A stretch of 64,000 nt of DNA from Candidatus Gastranaerophilales bacterium (GCA_944326465.1 CALVEB010000009.1:1-64000), one strand, 5' to 3'; counted from the first letter of the stretch, positions 7,624 to 15,886 are shown. A program made the numbers and translations. Notes: a model not told the origin generated them from the letters alone.

Positions 7624-9224
7624 TATACGACAATCTCTTTTTCACATCTGTAAGTAACATAGCCCAGATTAGCTTTAGGCGGCTTTTTTAAAAATTTTCT
7701 TCTTGTATAAATAATACCTGCTTTAGAAGAAAGTTTTGCGGATGAATATTCTTTAGCGAGTTTTGCACATTCAAAAATCAACCTGTCAGATGGCTGTTCG
7801 CACCGCAAAAGTACATGAGAACCCGCACAATCTTTTGTATGGAACCAGTAATCTTCATCTCTTGAAAGTTTTGATACAATATAATCATTCTGGCGGTTAT
7901 TACGTCCAACCCAGACTTTACAACCATCAATCTCCGTTTCTAACGGAAGATTAAAAGTCTGTTTTTTATCTTTCTTTTCAACTTCAGGTATAATTTCTTG
8001 TTTAATTTCCAGCAAATCAGTGACACTGTCTGCTATTGAAATCGAATAATTTACCTGCTGTAAATAGTCAATCTCTATGAGTAAATTTTCTGACAATTCC
8101 GTAAGTTTTTCACGTGAAGTTTTTGATTTTGTATATAACTTATAGAATTTATTGGCATTATCTTTCAGAGTTTTGGTTTCATCCAACTCAATTTTTATAT
8201 TCCGGTTATTTTCATAATCAAAAACTTCAACCTCAGCACTAAAATCTTTAAGGTGATAAATATTGGCAAGTAATAAATCACCGTAAAGCCTGAAACGGTC
8301 TGCCCCTTCTTCCTTTTGCAGTTGTTCCTGCATTTTTGCAAGAGATGTGCGGCATTTTTTCAAATTTTGGTTTACAACTGTAGTTAAATGCGTTTTTAAG
8401 GTCTGAAACTTATCTTTTTCAATATAATAAGCATAATAATTGTCCAGCATTTCATTAACGGAATTTTGCGGCACTGCATCCGGCAAAAGTTCCGCAAACA
8501 GGCTGTATTGGCTGTAATCGGCTGATATAGCCGGAGAAAGCCCTTTTAATTGCACATAATCCCGCAATTTGTCAATTCCAATGCCGCAAACCTGAGCTGC
8601 AAAGGATTTTGAAAACCAGTAAAAGTCACTGTTCAATCTGTTATAATCTATTTCTCCGTTATAATCCAGTATATCAATCTTATTTTGTTTAGGCGGATAA
8701 ACGTATGGTAATGTTCCGGCCATTTCACGCTCGCGGCTTTTTTCCGCCCCGACATTATGTGCACATCCGATAATAACATTTGTATCATCATTATAAAGCA
8801 CAACATTTGAATGTTTACCCATTAATTCAACAGCGAGACAGAGGTGAATTTTTTCCGAAAGTTCGTTAAACGTTTCAACATACAACTCTAAAATCCTTTC
8901 ATAAGGCGGTTGATTAACCTTGCATATTTTTGCATTCTCAAGGTATTTTCGCAAAAGCATACAGAACATCGGCGGCTTTTGCGGGATTTCAATAAGCCGT
9001 TTTTGTTCGTTTTCTTTACTCATAAAACAAACATGGTGATATTGTGGATTGATATTTACATAAAGTTTTTTTGCCGCTGACTTACCTGTATTATCAAACC
9101 CTCTTATCGTAAAAACAAAATCCCGCCTTGTCGGCTGCTGAATCCGCTGTATTCTCGCACCCGTCAAAAAATCCCTGTTTTCTTCTACAAATGCTTTAAG
9201 AGTTAAACTGTCGAATGTTATCAT
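7623..9224 (-). CDS. rqcH: RqcH/NFACT-family ribosome quality control protein
   Basis: This 533-residue NFACT protein has an N-terminal NFACT-N domain (MITFDSLTLKAFVEEN onward, including MLLRKYLENAKI), a coiled-coil middle (about 270-400) and the C-terminal NFACT-R domain with DYWFHTKDCAGSHVLLR. In characterised RqcH, this protein binds stalled 50S subunits with peptidyl-tRNA and adds Ala tails to mark nascent chains for degradation. The size fits a bacterial RqcH. Its overlap with the polymerase gene suggests co-transcription, with no obvious functional link. Confidence 0.9.
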   Translation of the reverse strand: MITFDSLTLKAFVEENRDFLTGARIQRIQQPTRRDFVFTIRGFDNTGKSAAKKLYVNINPQYHHVCFMSKENEQKRLIEIPQKPPMFCMLLRKYLENAKICKVNQPPYERILELYVETFNELSEKIHLCLAVELMGKHSNVVLYNDDTNVIIGCAHNVGAEKSREREMAGTLPYVYPPKQNKIDILDYNGEIDYNRLNSDFYWFSKSFAAQVCGIGIDKLRDYVQLKGLSPAISADYSQYSLFAELLPDAVPQNSVNEMLDNYYAYYIEKDKFQTLKTHLTTVVNQNLKKCRTSLAKMQEQLQKEEGADRFRLYGDLLLANIYHLKDFSAEVEVFDYENNRNIKIELDETKTLKDNANKFYKLYTKSKTSREKLTELSENLLIEIDYLQQVNYSISIADSVTDLLEIKQEIIPEVEKKDKKQTFNLPLETEIDGCKVWVGRNNRQNDYIVSKLSRDEDYWFHTKDCAGSHVLLRCEQPSDRLIFECAKLAKEYSSAKLSSKAGIIYTRRKFLKKPPKANLGYVTYRCEKEIVV

Positions 9225-9308
9225 ACTAAAATCTTACACCAAATATAATTTTATTGACGGAATATGATTTATCTGCTAATATAAAAAACATAAAAAAGGA
9301 GAGATTAT

Positions 9309-9734
9309 ATGTTATTCTGGGAAATTTTTGCAATTGCAGGTGTTGTATTCCTGATCTTGGAAATACTTGTTCCGTCAGTATTCTTTTTAAACTTTGCGGT
9401 TGCAGGCTTTTTAACAGCAATACTATCACTTGTCGTGCCGGATATGGTTACACTAATCCTTGCCTTTGTGGTATTTTCGCTGCTTTCAATTCTGCTTATC
9501 AGACCGATGATACTCAAGAATAAGAAAAAAGACGATATGCAGACAGGCATTGAAGGTAAATACATTGGCAAAATCGCACGTGTTATAGAACCTGTAAACA
9601 AATACAAAGGGGCAATAACAATTTATGACGAGCGCTGGGATGCACGTTATGACGGTGATGAAGAAATACCGGTTGGCGCAGAAATTCGCATTGTCCGTAA
9701 TGAAAGTCTGGTTATGTACGTAGAAAAAATATAA
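9309..9734 (+). CDS. NfeD-family membrane protein
   Basis: The 141-residue protein has membrane helices spanning roughly residues 1-70 (MLFWEIFAIAGVVFLILEIL, then LTLILAFVVFSLL-like segments). A soluble OB-fold domain follows (GIEGKYIGKIARVIEPV ... EIRIVRNESLVMYVEKI). This is the short NfeD form without the protease domain. It is followed 14 bases later by an SPFH protein, the classic NfeD-stomatin pairing that organises membrane microdomains. AAGGAGA precedes the start. Confidence 0.9.
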   Translation: MLFWEIFAIAGVVFLILEILVPSVFFLNFAVAGFLTAILSLVVPDMVTLILAFVVFSLLSILLIRPMILKNKKKDDMQTGIEGKYIGKIARVIEPVNKYKGAITIYDERWDARYDGDEEIPVGAEIRIVRNESLVMYVEKI

Positions 9735-9748
9735 AAAAGGAGAAAAAA

Positions 9749-10720
9749 ATGAGTTTATTTTTACTAATTCTGGTAATTTTACTTTTCATCTATGTATTCA
9801 AAGGTATAATTATCGTACAACAGCAGGAAGAAGTTATTATCGAACGTCTTGGCCGCTATGAAAAGACATTAAAGGCCGGCCCTAACTTTATCTTCCCTAT
9901 ACTGGATGCTCCGCGCGGTATAGCAAAAAAAGTTACGCAAAGAACTCTGGACGGACAGTCATATTCATACCTCAAAGAAACTTCCAAAATTGATTTGAGA
10001 GAAACCGTATATGATTTTCCTCGTCAGAACGTAATTACAAAAGATAACGTATCAATTACAATTAACGCTCTGTTATATTTTCAGATAATAGACGCAAAAA
10101 GTGCAGTGTATGAAATTGCCAACCTTCCGGAAGCAATAGAAAAATTAACCCAAACAACACTAAGAAACCTTGTCGGCCAGCTGGAATTACAGGAAACACT
10201 TGTTTCAAGAGATAAAATCAACGGCGAATTACGTGCAATACTAGACGAAGCAACTAATAAATGGGGTGTAAAAGTCAACCGTGTAGAACTTCAGGACATT
10301 ATTCCGCCGGCAGATATTCAGGCCGCAATGGACAAGCAAATGAAAGCTGAGCGTGAAAAACGCGCAATGATATACGAAGCAGAAGGCGAAAAACAGGCCG
10401 CAATTTTAACCGCAGAAGGTCAAAAAGAAGCCGCAATAAGAGAAGCAGAAGGGCAGAAACAGGCGGCCATCCTGAAAGCAGAAGGTGTTGCGCAGGCGCG
10501 TGTAGTTGAAGCTGATGCAGAAAAAGAAGCTATTGCCAGAATTATCAATGCTCTTGCTGACAAAGGCCAGCCGGATAAATATTTGATTGCAATGAAATAT
10601 CTTGAAACCTTGAGTGCAATCACAGCAGGCGAAAATAATAAGGTTGTCTATATGCCTTACGAAGCAACCGGCATATTGAGTTCTGTTGACGGCATAAAAC
10701 AGATGTTTGATAAAAAATAA
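9749..10720 (+). CDS. SPFH/band 7 family protein (stomatin/QmcA-like)
   Basis: This 323-residue protein has one N-terminal membrane helix (LFLLILVILLFIYVFKGI), then the SPFH domain (VQQQEEVIIERLGRYEKTL ... VNRVELQDIIPPADIQ). A long C-terminal coiled coil is built from repeats of the AEGxKxAAI type (residues about 210-250). It matches prokaryotic stomatin/slipin and QmcA proteins, which oligomerise into membrane cages and pair with NfeD, its upstream neighbour. Its transcript ends at a strong terminator at 10745. Confidence 0.92.
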   Translation: MSLFLLILVILLFIYVFKGIIIVQQQEEVIIERLGRYEKTLKAGPNFIFPILDAPRGIAKKVTQRTLDGQSYSYLKETSKIDLRETVYDFPRQNVITKDNVSITINALLYFQIIDAKSAVYEIANLPEAIEKLTQTTLRNLVGQLELQETLVSRDKINGELRAILDEATNKWGVKVNRVELQDIIPPADIQAAMDKQMKAEREKRAMIYEAEGEKQAAILTAEGQKEAAIREAEGQKQAAILKAEGVAQARVVEADAEKEAIARIINALADKGQPDKYLIAMKYLETLSAITAGENNKVVYMPYEATGILSSVDGIKQMFDKK

Positions 10721-10744
10721 ATTTTCGTTATTTGTTGGTATTTC

Positions 10745-10775
10745 AAAGGCAATGCATTTAGCATTGCCTTTTTTA
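10745..10775 (+). terminator. Terminator after NfeD-SPFH operon
   Basis: AAAGGCAATGC (10745-10755) and GCATTGCCTTT (10761-10771) pair perfectly and run into more T residues. It can also serve the convergent XRE gene. Confidence 0.9.
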
Positions 10776-10994
10776 TCCAAAGTAAAATATTTTTTCAATA
10801 CTAATATCAAGTGAATTGGCGAGTGAGACTATTTTTTTGACTGTCAAATTTTGTTCGCCGCGTTCAACCTTGCCGATATAATTTGTATGGACGTTAGCTA
10901 TTTCGGCAAACTTTTCTTGGGATAAAGCTTTTCGCATTCGCTCAGCCCGAAAATTTAAACCAATTTTTTTCAAGACATCCTCATAAATAATCAT
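10773..10994 (-). CDS. XRE-family HTH regulator, divergent from a prepilin gene
   Basis: This 73-residue protein is a stand-alone Cro/C1-type HTH (LSQEKFAEIANVHTNYIGKVERGEQN as helices 2-3, then IVSLANSLDISIEKIF). I start it at the ATG at 10992-10994, since codons upstream are promoter DNA. It lies head-to-head with the prepilin at 11085, as at 3609/3932 and 15936/15869. The palindrome ACTATTATAATAGT over the prepilin -10 box is a likely binding site. Confidence 0.87.
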   Translation of the reverse strand: MIIYEDVLKKIGLNFRAERMRKALSQEKFAEIANVHTNYIGKVERGEQNLTVKKIVSLANSLDISIEKIFYFG

Positions 10995-11011
10995 TTTTAA
11001 ATGATATACTA

Positions 11012-11044
11012 TTGACAATGTATATTCTATACTATTATAATAGT
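11012..11044 (+). promoter_or_regulatory. Prepilin promoter with palindromic operator
   Basis: TTGACA (11012-11017), an 18-base spacer and TATAAT (11036-11041). The 14-bp perfect palindrome ACTATTATAATAGT (11031-11044) covers the -10 box and is a candidate operator for the divergent XRE protein. Confidence 0.7.
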
Positions 11045-11084
11045 GCAATAAGACAAAATATTGTCATACCAATAGGAGAAAAGT

Positions 11085-12257
11085 ATGAAGAAAAAGAAAG
11101 TTGAAGCGAGCGAATGCGAAGCAATCCAGCCAATTGAAAAAGACGTTAATCGTCACAAAAGCACAGGCACTAATTCCTGTAACCACTTAATCACTCAATC
11201 ACTTAGTCACTTAATCACTTCTAAAGCGGCCGCCTTTACGTTAGCAGAGGTCCTCATTACGTTGGCGGTTATCGGCATCGTTGCCGCGTTAACCCTTCCG
11301 GGTCTCATCCAGAACCACAATGAAAAAGCATGGTCTACTGCAAAAGACCTCTGGGAAAAGAAATTAACTGAAACAGTTCGCCGCATGAATGTAGACGGTG
11401 TAATGACAGGTCACGATTCTACAGAGGATTTCATGAATACTTTCAAAAATTACATGAAAGTAATCAAAACCTGTGACAAGGATGACATCAACAAATGTTA
11501 TTCACCTAAAATCGTTACAACAGGTAAAGACGATGCACTGGAAGAAATCGAAACTAACGGTCTCACTTCAGCATCAAGCATGGGCTTAAAGGAATGGCAG
11601 ACCAATACAAATACCATGAGCTTTGTTGTAGCAGACGGAACAACGGTAATTATGGCATACCAACCGGAATGCCCTTATGCTGATCCTATAGAAGATACAG
11701 GCTCTCAAGTATCCTGCATGGCATATATGGTAGATGTAAACGGTAAGAAGGGGCCTAATAGAGTTGGAAAGGATATTGAATTATCATCAGGCGTAGCGTT
11801 CTCTACTTGCGATAACCCGATAGGAGACATGTGCTGGTCTACAGATTTTGCTGCCAATAGAGCAATAGATACCTGCGCTGGCAGCGAATATGAAGATATG
11901 GAAGAACAACATGGAAGCAACTGCACTACAAACTATTGGGCAGGTGCAAAATTAAGTTGTCAAGAGAAAGGCATGGAACTTCCAACAAAAGCACAGATAG
12001 CACAACTAGCAAGCAATCTATATGTTGATAGCAACGGAAACGCAGTAACAATAGGAGAAAGCGAAGACAGAGAAAACCTCAAAGTAAAGGATGAATACAA
12101 AGATAATCCTCCAATCTCTCTTGGTTACTACTACTGGTTCAATGATGAGGATCATGGAGATCGCGCGTTCGGACGGAGCTTCAACACTTCCAGCAGTGAC
12201 TGGGAGAACTACGGCAAGGCCTACAGCTACTTCCGCGCCGTATGTATTTCGAACTAA
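11085..12257 (+). CDS. Prepilin-like protein with candidate DGR-variable C-terminus
   Basis: This 390-residue protein starts after AGGAGAAAAGT. Its unusually long 50-residue leader, including HLITQSLSHLITS encoded by short DNA repeats, ends at A50|FTLAEVLITLAVIGIVAALT, a prepilin cleavage site and alpha-1 helix. The soluble part has many Cys residues. It closes with WFNDEDHGDRAFGRSF and YFRAVCIS, resembling the C-type-lectin/FGE-like fold seen in many DGR targets. The last 30 codons are GC-rich and mostly NNC, unlike the rest of the gene, and a perfect hairpin begins at the stop. It is homologous to the 14652 prepilin. The function is probably surface or secreted binding, which is inference. 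Confidence 0.87.
   Translation: MKKKKVEASECEAIQPIEKDVNRHKSTGTNSCNHLITQSLSHLITSKAAAFTLAEVLITLAVIGIVAALTLPGLIQNHNEKAWSTAKDLWEKKLTETVRRMNVDGVMTGHDSTEDFMNTFKNYMKVIKTCDKDDINKCYSPKIVTTGKDDALEEIETNGLTSASSMGLKEWQTNTNTMSFVVADGTTVIMAYQPECPYADPIEDTGSQVSCMAYMVDVNGKKGPNRVGKDIELSSGVAFSTCDNPIGDMCWSTDFAANRAIDTCAGSEYEDMEEQHGSNCTTNYWAGAKLSCQEKGMELPTKAQIAQLASNLYVDSNGNAVTIGESEDRENLKVKDEYKDNPPISLGYYYWFNDEDHGDRAFGRSFNTSSSDWENYGKAYSYFRAVCISN
12162..12248 (+). other. Candidate DGR variable region (VR) in a prepilin C-terminus
   Basis: About 18 of 29 codons here are of the form NNC (CGC, TTC, AGC, GAC, TAC, GGC, GCC, AAC), the set expected when AAC codons of a template are randomised at both adenines. The stretch is visibly GC-richer than its surroundings. 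It ends in a conserved-looking GC-rich tail before the hairpin at 12252. I could not find a matching template repeat in the window, so this is a candidate only. Confidence 0.55.
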
Positions 12258-12274
12258 GGGCATAGCCCTTAGTT
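12252..12274 (+). other. Perfect hairpin/cruciform overlapping the stop codon
   Basis: AACTAAGGGC (12252-12261) and GCCCTTAGTT (12265-12274) are a perfect 10-bp inverted repeat with a 3-base loop. The stop codon lies inside the left arm. No T-tract follows, and a proper terminator comes 50 bases later, so termination does not explain it. DGR targets characteristically carry such a hairpin just after the variable region. Confidence 0.75.
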
Positions 12275-12326
12275 GGAAGGGAATAAGGGAATGAGGAATT
12301 AAGGGAATAAGTTCGTTAATAGAATC

Positions 12327-12362
12327 AGGCAATGCATAAATCTTGCGTTGCCTCTTTTTATT
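12327..12362 (+). terminator. Terminator after prepilin
   Basis: AGGCAATGC (12327-12335) pairs with GCGTTGCCT (12345-12353), with one G-T pair, followed by CTTTTTATT. Confidence 0.8.
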
Positions 12363-12370
12363 AACTGTAA

Positions 12371-12600
12371 TCCTGAACTTGTTTCAGGATCTAGCCACTG
12401 CTGAAATTCGTGGGTCCCAGAAAACATCCCCCCTAAAGCCGTAACATGGGCTAGACCCCGAAATAAATTGTATCGGATTATTCGGGCTTGCACAGCCAAA
12501 GTACTCCGCTTTATTTTGCTTTCGCAAAATAGTCGCGTCGTTTGGCTGTTTGCTCTTACGGGCTGGGTTCGCTTCGCTCACGCGGCGCCCTTCCGAAAAT
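12371..12600. repeat. Composite non-coding repeat region
   Basis: This GC-richer stretch holds several hairpins: TCCTGAA/TTCAGGA (12371-12389), TATTTTGC/GCAAAATA (about 12508-12528) and a GC-rich segment near 12550-12590. Open frames across it are short, overlap on both strands and lack ribosome binding sites. It looks like layered intergenic repeats, not a gene. Confidence 0.55.
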
Positions 12601-12727
12601 CCTCCAGGGTGACATGAAGAGTCATGTGGGATTTTCCATGTTGCCTTATTTTTTGTAACTCCTTAGTGCCTTAGCCCCACTGAAAATAACTGGTGCAATA
12701 AATTGCACCCTACATTTCTTCCACGTC

Positions 12728-12778
12728 ATCCCGCAACGGTAAAGAGTGCGTCAAGCGGGCATTGTTACCTTGCGGGAT
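12728..12778. repeat. Long imperfect hairpin repeat
   Basis: ATCCCGCAACGGTAA (12728-12742) pairs with TTACCTTGCGGGAT (12765-12778) with a single bulged C. It belongs to the same repeat-rich gap and shares the CCGCAAGG-type core with the neighbouring element. Confidence 0.6.
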
Positions 12779-12817
12779 CTCAAACGAAAACCTGATGCAT
12801 TCAACGGTGCCTCAATA

Positions 12818-12938
12818 GAGATACCGCAAGGCAACGGCACACGCAAGACGCAGCGAAACCGCTGCGGTATGACGGAAAGGGGCATGTTGGATTACAACGG
12901 GTATCCAGTGTATAAGAGCAGACTACGTCTGCCCGCTA
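12818..12938. repeat. Interspersed intergenic repeat, copy B
   Basis: The second copy of the element at 17-140, collinear over about 110 bases with the same ATACCGCA/TGCGGTAT inverted repeat (12820-12827, 12863-12870). Its distal part (AAGAGCAGACTACGTCTGCC) resembles DNA inside the leader of the prepilin at 14652-15869. Confidence 0.7.
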
Positions 12939-12942
12939 CAAA

Positions 12943-13428
12943 TTAATATCCAATAAGCCAGTTAAACGGAGCGGATTTTGCAGGCTGTTTTTCAACGCTC
13001 TCAACAGATTTAACCGCCGGTACTTCCATGACCTTTTCCGCTTTTTGAAGCAAGTTTTGTTGAATCATTTTGGTATCAACATTGTTGAATGATTTTAATC
13101 GGTCTAAATTATTTTGTAATTCAGCGTTTTCATCGTTTAAAGTCGTGATTTGACGTGAAAGTGTGTTCAAAGTTAATTCGCAGTTCATTGCAAAATAATA
13201 ACTTACAAATGCCGTCACGACAAGTATACCTAACAAACCGCATAAAGTTTTATTGACTTTTCTTATTGCCATAGCTTTAACCAAATCTTCTTGTTGAAAA
13301 TATCCTTCAATAACAGACGCTCTTTGCTGTACAGGATTATTGCTGTATTGCTGTTTATATCTGTAAGCATAAGCTTCTTCTGTTCTTACTCTTGCTGCGT
13401 TCAAAATTCCTACCCCAATTTTGTTCAA
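12943..13428 (-). CDS. ftsL: FtsL-like cell division protein
   Basis: This 161-residue protein has a cytoplasmic N-terminus, one membrane helix (LCGLLGILVVTAFVSYYFA, about residues 62-80) and a periplasmic leucine-zipper-type coiled coil (about 85-120), the FtsL/DivIC architecture. Sequence identity is weak in this family. The main support is position: it lies directly downstream of rsmH on the same strand, where ftsL sits in dcw clusters. The start appears to be TTG at 13428 with no clear ribosome binding site; a TTG seven codons later is possible. The murein genes that usually follow are absent here. Confidence 0.7.
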   Translation of the reverse strand: MNKIGVGILNAARVRTEEAYAYRYKQQYSNNPVQQRASVIEGYFQQEDLVKAMAIRKVNKTLCGLLGILVVTAFVSYYFAMNCELTLNTLSRQITTLNDENAELQNNLDRLKSFNNVDTKMIQQNLLQKAEKVMEVPAVKSVESVEKQPAKSAPFNWLIGY

Positions 13429-13449
13429 AAGTTTACTATTAAGTTGTTT

Positions 13450-14385
13450 TTACCGTCTTATACACCTTGCGGTTCTCAGCTTAGCGCTTCTTGAAGGCGG
13501 ATTTTCTTTTATCTCCTCATCACTTGCAATAATTGGTTTTTTGTTGATTAATTCCAATATTGGCGGCGGACAGTGACAAATCATTTCATTTTTGCCACAG
13601 TGGCATTTTTGCGAGTGATATTTGAATAAGTGTTTCACCAACCTATCCTCAAGAGAGTGAAAACTTATCACACTTATTATAGCACCAAAGTCTAATAAAT
13701 CCAAGACATCATTCAAGGTATTTTTAACATTTGTTAACTCGTGATTAACTTCTATTCTTATGGCTTGAAACACCCGTGTGGCGGGGTGTATAGAAGATTT
13801 TATGTGCGGGGTAGAATGGATTATTAAATCTGCCAGTTCGCCTGTTGTTTCAAGTTTTTTCAGCTTTCTTGCTTCAACAATAGCTTTTGCAATTCTTTTG
13901 GAAAATCTTTCTTCACCGTATTCAGAAAATATCCGTACCAGTTCAGATTCAGGATAATCATTTACTACATCATAAGCCGAAAAATCAGCATCCTGATTAA
14001 AGCGCATATCAAGCGGCGCGTCTTTAGAAAAGGAAAACCCGCGCTCTGCTTTGTCAAACTGATGATACGATGCACCTAAATCAAATAGCACTCCGCCCGT
14101 TATTTTTTCTATACCTAAATTTTGTAAAACTTTCTTAATATTCGTATAGGAGTCCTGTACAATTGTTAAGTTTTTGTAATCTTTTAATCTTTCTGATGCG
14201 GCGCTTATTGCGTCCTGATCAACATCAAACGCGATAAGCCTTCCATCCGGCTGAATCCTACTTAATATAAGCCCGCTGTGGCCTCCGCCGCCGAGGGTGC
14301 AGTCAACATAAATCTTGCCGTCACTGCATTCAAGCGCGTCAACAGCTTCATTCTTCATCACCGTGTAATGCTTAAATTCTTCCAT
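13450..14385 (-). CDS. rsmH: 16S rRNA (cytosine1402-N4)-methyltransferase RsmH
   Basis: This 311-residue protein begins HYTVMKNEAVDAL and has the SAM-binding loop YVDCTLGGGGHSGLIL (about 26-41) followed by AFDVDQDAI. Other RsmH signatures are GVLFDLGASYHQFD, PLDMRF, RVFQAIRIEVN and SVISFHSLEDRLVK. It methylates N4 of C1402 in the ribosomal P site. The length is standard. Its start lacks an obvious ribosome binding site. It heads a two-gene unit with the FtsL-like gene. Confidence 0.95.
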   Translation of the reverse strand: MEEFKHYTVMKNEAVDALECSDGKIYVDCTLGGGGHSGLILSRIQPDGRLIAFDVDQDAISAASERLKDYKNLTIVQDSYTNIKKVLQNLGIEKITGGVLFDLGASYHQFDKAERGFSFSKDAPLDMRFNQDADFSAYDVVNDYPESELVRIFSEYGEERFSKRIAKAIVEARKLKKLETTGELADLIIHSTPHIKSSIHPATRVFQAIRIEVNHELTNVKNTLNDVLDLLDFGAIISVISFHSLEDRLVKHLFKYHSQKCHCGKNEMICHCPPPILELINKKPIIASDEEIKENPPSRSAKLRTARCIRR

Positions 14386-14497
14386 AACAATAATTTAGCA
14401 TAAAAAGATGTTTAGACAAAGCTGTTATCAGCACTTTGTTTTCACACCCCAGCTCAAATCATCACATTTTAAATTGGAGTATTCCTCAAAAAGTTGA

Positions 14498-14537
14498 TGT
14501 ATAAGTCAACGAGAAAATAATCTCATTGACTTATACA
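14498..14537. other. Long intergenic hairpin
   Basis: TGTATAAGTCAA (14498-14509) pairs perfectly with TTGACTTATACA (14526-14537), and GAGA/TCTC pair inside the loop. No T-run follows on either strand. Its role is unknown. It lies between rsmH and the 3' end of a prepilin gene. Confidence 0.6.
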
Positions 14538-14621
14538 TATAACAACTTAGTCTCAATTGTATTACCTAAGTAACTTTTGGACAATACAAATGCTTAGCTT
14601 GCGTTTTTTGATAGCACCAAA

Positions 14622-14641
14622 ACATTGCGTTAGGGCAATGT
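14622..14641 (-). terminator. Probable terminator of the minus-strand prepilin
   Basis: ACATTGC/GCAATGT (14622-14628, 14635-14641) with a short T-run on the minus strand, 10 bases after the prepilin stop. Confidence 0.5.
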
Positions 14642-14651
14642 ATAGCCTGTG

Positions 14652-15869
14652 CTAATTTTGTGTTACACATATAGCCATATATGATGATGTATTTCGTTCA
14701 TAGTTCAGATTGCTAGAATACCCATAGGTTCCTTTAAAGCTGTAATATCTTTGATACGCCTCCTCTTTATTGATTTCTTCATTAGACCAGATAAAAAAGT
14801 CACCTGTGCCAAAAGGAGCAACTCTTTCAGGATCTTTGCTTAATCCGCTGCCTATATTTGTTCCTGCCCCAATTTCTCTATCTGTATTATAAATGTACAT
14901 AGCCAATTTACCTAGTTGCTCTCGAGTCGGCATATTATTTACTCCTTCGCATGCAATGACGGCTCCTGCCCAATAATCATTTTGGTAGCCCCATCTGCTG
15001 TCAAAACAATATTGCATACCATATTTATTTAAAATGTCATCATTACAATCGTTTTTATTAAGTGGATTATATTGATAAGCAGGTAATATGCGAGTAATAC
15101 ACATTATATCAGCTAATTCAGGTATCATACAACCGGTTGTGCCTGCTAATTCTGTTACGTTGATGTGATTAATATCTTTGCCATTCGTATTAGGGTTCTT
15201 GTTGCCAGATACATCGTAAAGAATCGCCATGCTGTTTGAAGTTGCGTTAAACTGATTATTATACGGATCCTGTGTAGCATTAGGATTATATGCAATAACC
15301 GCGTTTACTCCATTTGCAAACTGTACCGCTACTGTATCGCTTTCCCAGTCAAGTCCAAAGTTTTGCGCATTCTTGATTGCAGACATGTCAACAGGTTCAT
15401 CACCTTCGTTCCAGATTACTTGTTTATTGAAACACTTTGTAATCTCGTTATTGTCGCACACTCTGGTGATTTTGATGTATTTCTTTAGTTCGTTTACAAA
15501 ATCCATGGTGTTGTCGTAACCTGCAAGTTTTTCTTCTGTATTCATCTGACGTGTTGCGACTTCTAAACGCTTAGTGAATACATCTTGTGCGGTTGACCAT
15601 GCCTTCTCGTTGTGGTTCTTTATTAAACCGGGGATTGTCAGAACAGCCACCACGCCAATTACTGCGAGGGTGATTAATACTTCAGCCAAAGTGAAAGCGG
15701 CGCGCATTCCTCTCCCGCAAGGGGCGAGGGTATGTTCAAATGTTGACCGTACTTCTTTAGCGGTCTCCATGTAAGAGCGGACTTGTCCGCCAGACTTCGT
15801 CTGCCAGGCTTGCCTGCCCTCGGTGAGAGTAAACGCTTTACCTGATAAATAGTTTTTAAAATCTTTCAT
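14652..15869 (-). CDS. Prepilin-like protein with expanded leader
   Basis: I start this 405-residue protein at the ATG at 15869, five bases after AAGGAG. The leader is 58 residues long and ends at A58|FTLAEVLITLAVIGVVAVLT. An earlier KAFTLTEG at residues 11-18 looks like a duplicated version of the cleavage region. The 46 residues between them derive from repeat-like DNA, including a CCTCTCCCGCAAGGGGCGAGG hairpin. The mature protein aligns with the 11085 prepilin (IPGLIKNHNEKAWSTAQD) through to the same C-terminal lectin-like ending (YMAICVTQN). Here the C-terminal codons are AT-rich and show no variable-region signature. Confidence 0.87.
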   Translation of the reverse strand: MKDFKNYLSGKAFTLTEGRQAWQTKSGGQVRSYMETAKEVRSTFEHTLAPCGRGMRAAFTLAEVLITLAVIGVVAVLTIPGLIKNHNEKAWSTAQDVFTKRLEVATRQMNTEEKLAGYDNTMDFVNELKKYIKITRVCDNNEITKCFNKQVIWNEGDEPVDMSAIKNAQNFGLDWESDTVAVQFANGVNAVIAYNPNATQDPYNNQFNATSNSMAILYDVSGNKNPNTNGKDINHINVTELAGTTGCMIPELADIMCITRILPAYQYNPLNKNDCNDDILNKYGMQYCFDSRWGYQNDYWAGAVIACEGVNNMPTREQLGKLAMYIYNTDREIGAGTNIGSGLSKDPERVAPFGTGDFFIWSNEEINKEEAYQRYYSFKGTYGYSSNLNYERNTSSYMAICVTQN

Positions 15870-15886
15870 AAAATTCTCCTTCACTG

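Noticed and set aside
12299-12581. Overlapping short open frames in the repeat-rich gap
   Set aside because: They overlap on both strands, have no ribosome binding sites and lie on hairpin repeats.
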